A DNA stretch of 64,000 nucleotides, taken from the NCBI RefSeq assembly GCF_000818195.1, contig NZ_JTHL01000001.1, forward strand, positions 7,575,476 to 7,639,475, given 5' to 3'. Source of the stretch: Streptomyces sp. 150FB (GTDB taxonomy: Bacteria > Actinomycetota > Actinomycetes > Streptomycetales > Streptomycetaceae). The notes beneath the pieces are model-generated. The model was not told the origin of the DNA and did not search any database. It was given only the letters and a program-made list of their open reading frames with translations. This document shows positions 63,818 through 64,000 of this stretch, piece by piece (position 1 is the stretch's first letter; each line of letters starts with the position of its first letter). The position numbers and the translations under genes are program-made.

Positions 63818-63961
63818 CATGGAGACCGTGCGCAAGAAGGCCTACGTGATCCTGACGGCACGTTGCTGCCGATCGACCGTATCGCCGCCGACCGCCCGTA
63901 CTACCCGGGGAAGAAGAAGTACCACGGATTGAACGTGGTGCGGATCCAGCCAGCCGTCTGA
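63818..63961 (+). pseudogene. Fragment of an IS5-type transposase
   Basis: VRKKAYVIL in one frame and DGTLLPIDRIAADRPYYPGKKKYHGLNV in the next are the core 'LDGTLLPIDR..ADRPxYSGKHKxHGxNVQ' block of another IS5-group transposase. One base is missing at CCTGACGG (about 63849-63856) and the frame stops at 63961. It is an isolated remnant and differs from the intact IS5 element at 8548. Confidence 0.65.
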
Positions 63962-64000
63962 CCTGGGCCTCGGACGCGCCGCCCGGAGCCGTGCACGATC

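Noticed and set aside
1..64000. CRISPR arrays, tRNA and rRNA genes, attachment sites
   Set aside because: No regularly spaced repeats, tRNA-like cloverleaf ends or rRNA segments were recognised by eye; a systematic scan was not possible.

Overview
The window is high-GC actinobacterial DNA, almost certainly Streptomyces. The evidence is extreme third-position GC with pervasive shadow reading frames, GTG starts, several DUF317 and DUF4913 proteins, and a type IV secretion-like operon of the SCO6880 kind. No rRNA, tRNA, CRISPR array, integrase or replication initiator was seen. It reads as the body of a conjugative or integrative element followed by a long defence island, with insertion-sequence debris at their boundaries.

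Layout. (1) 1-2619: end of a mobC-like gene, a translationally coupled relaxase, and a small zinc-ribbon protein. (2) 2684-5059: a two-gene CBASS module (CD-NTase plus a Cap15-type membrane effector) and an orphan gene. (3) 5394-34169: the conjugation region, nearly all on the minus strand. It holds small DUF317/DUF4913/hypothetical proteins, a RelE-like protein, a DnaB-N protein, a type IV coupling protein, a VirB4 ATPase, an SCO6880/PrgI-type protein, a polytopic VirB6/TrbL-like protein, a DUF6112-like protein and a secreted NlpC/P60 hydrolase. It also contains an IS5-family element that appears to carry a passenger gene, a frameshift-riddled cytosine methyltransferase, and HEPN and GIY-YIG proteins. 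(4) 34750-39240: a beta-class DNA methyltransferase, a dead IS110 copy, a fragment of a DUF5655-like gene, a lipoprotein and an ISL3 remnant. (5) 39378-58717: a large defence operon. A Ser/Thr kinase precedes a SNF2 helicase, a 1892-aa Eco57I-type methylase, a 2281-aa DEAD/DUF1998 helicase with a Vsr-like C-terminal region, and a RelE-UvrD fusion helicase. The last four genes are chained by 4-base stop/start overlaps. (6) 59116-63961: a winged-helix membrane protein, an IS1380 remnant, a GmrSD-type DUF262/DUF1524 restriction protein, an OGG-fold protein and an IS5-type remnant.

How the parts fit. The relaxase, MobC, coupling protein, VirB4 and wall hydrolase indicate single-strand conjugation rather than the TraB double-strand translocation classical for streptomycetes. 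Many otherwise unrelated proteins of the element end in a similar basic Ala/Pro/Ser tail with a recurring R-V-x-x-A-x-x-R-S-T-like motif, possibly a shared transport or docking tag. A roughly 30-bp element recurs in front of several of these transcription units. The defence island resembles class 1 DISARM and Druantia but matches neither canonical gene set: DrmA- and DrmB-like parts are fused, the phospholipase-D nuclease is absent, and a nuclease-like domain, a UvrD helicase and a kinase are added.

Several genes between 14 and 37 kb carry single-base indels. Some lie in short homopolymers, so they may be assembly errors; the multiply damaged ones look like real decay.
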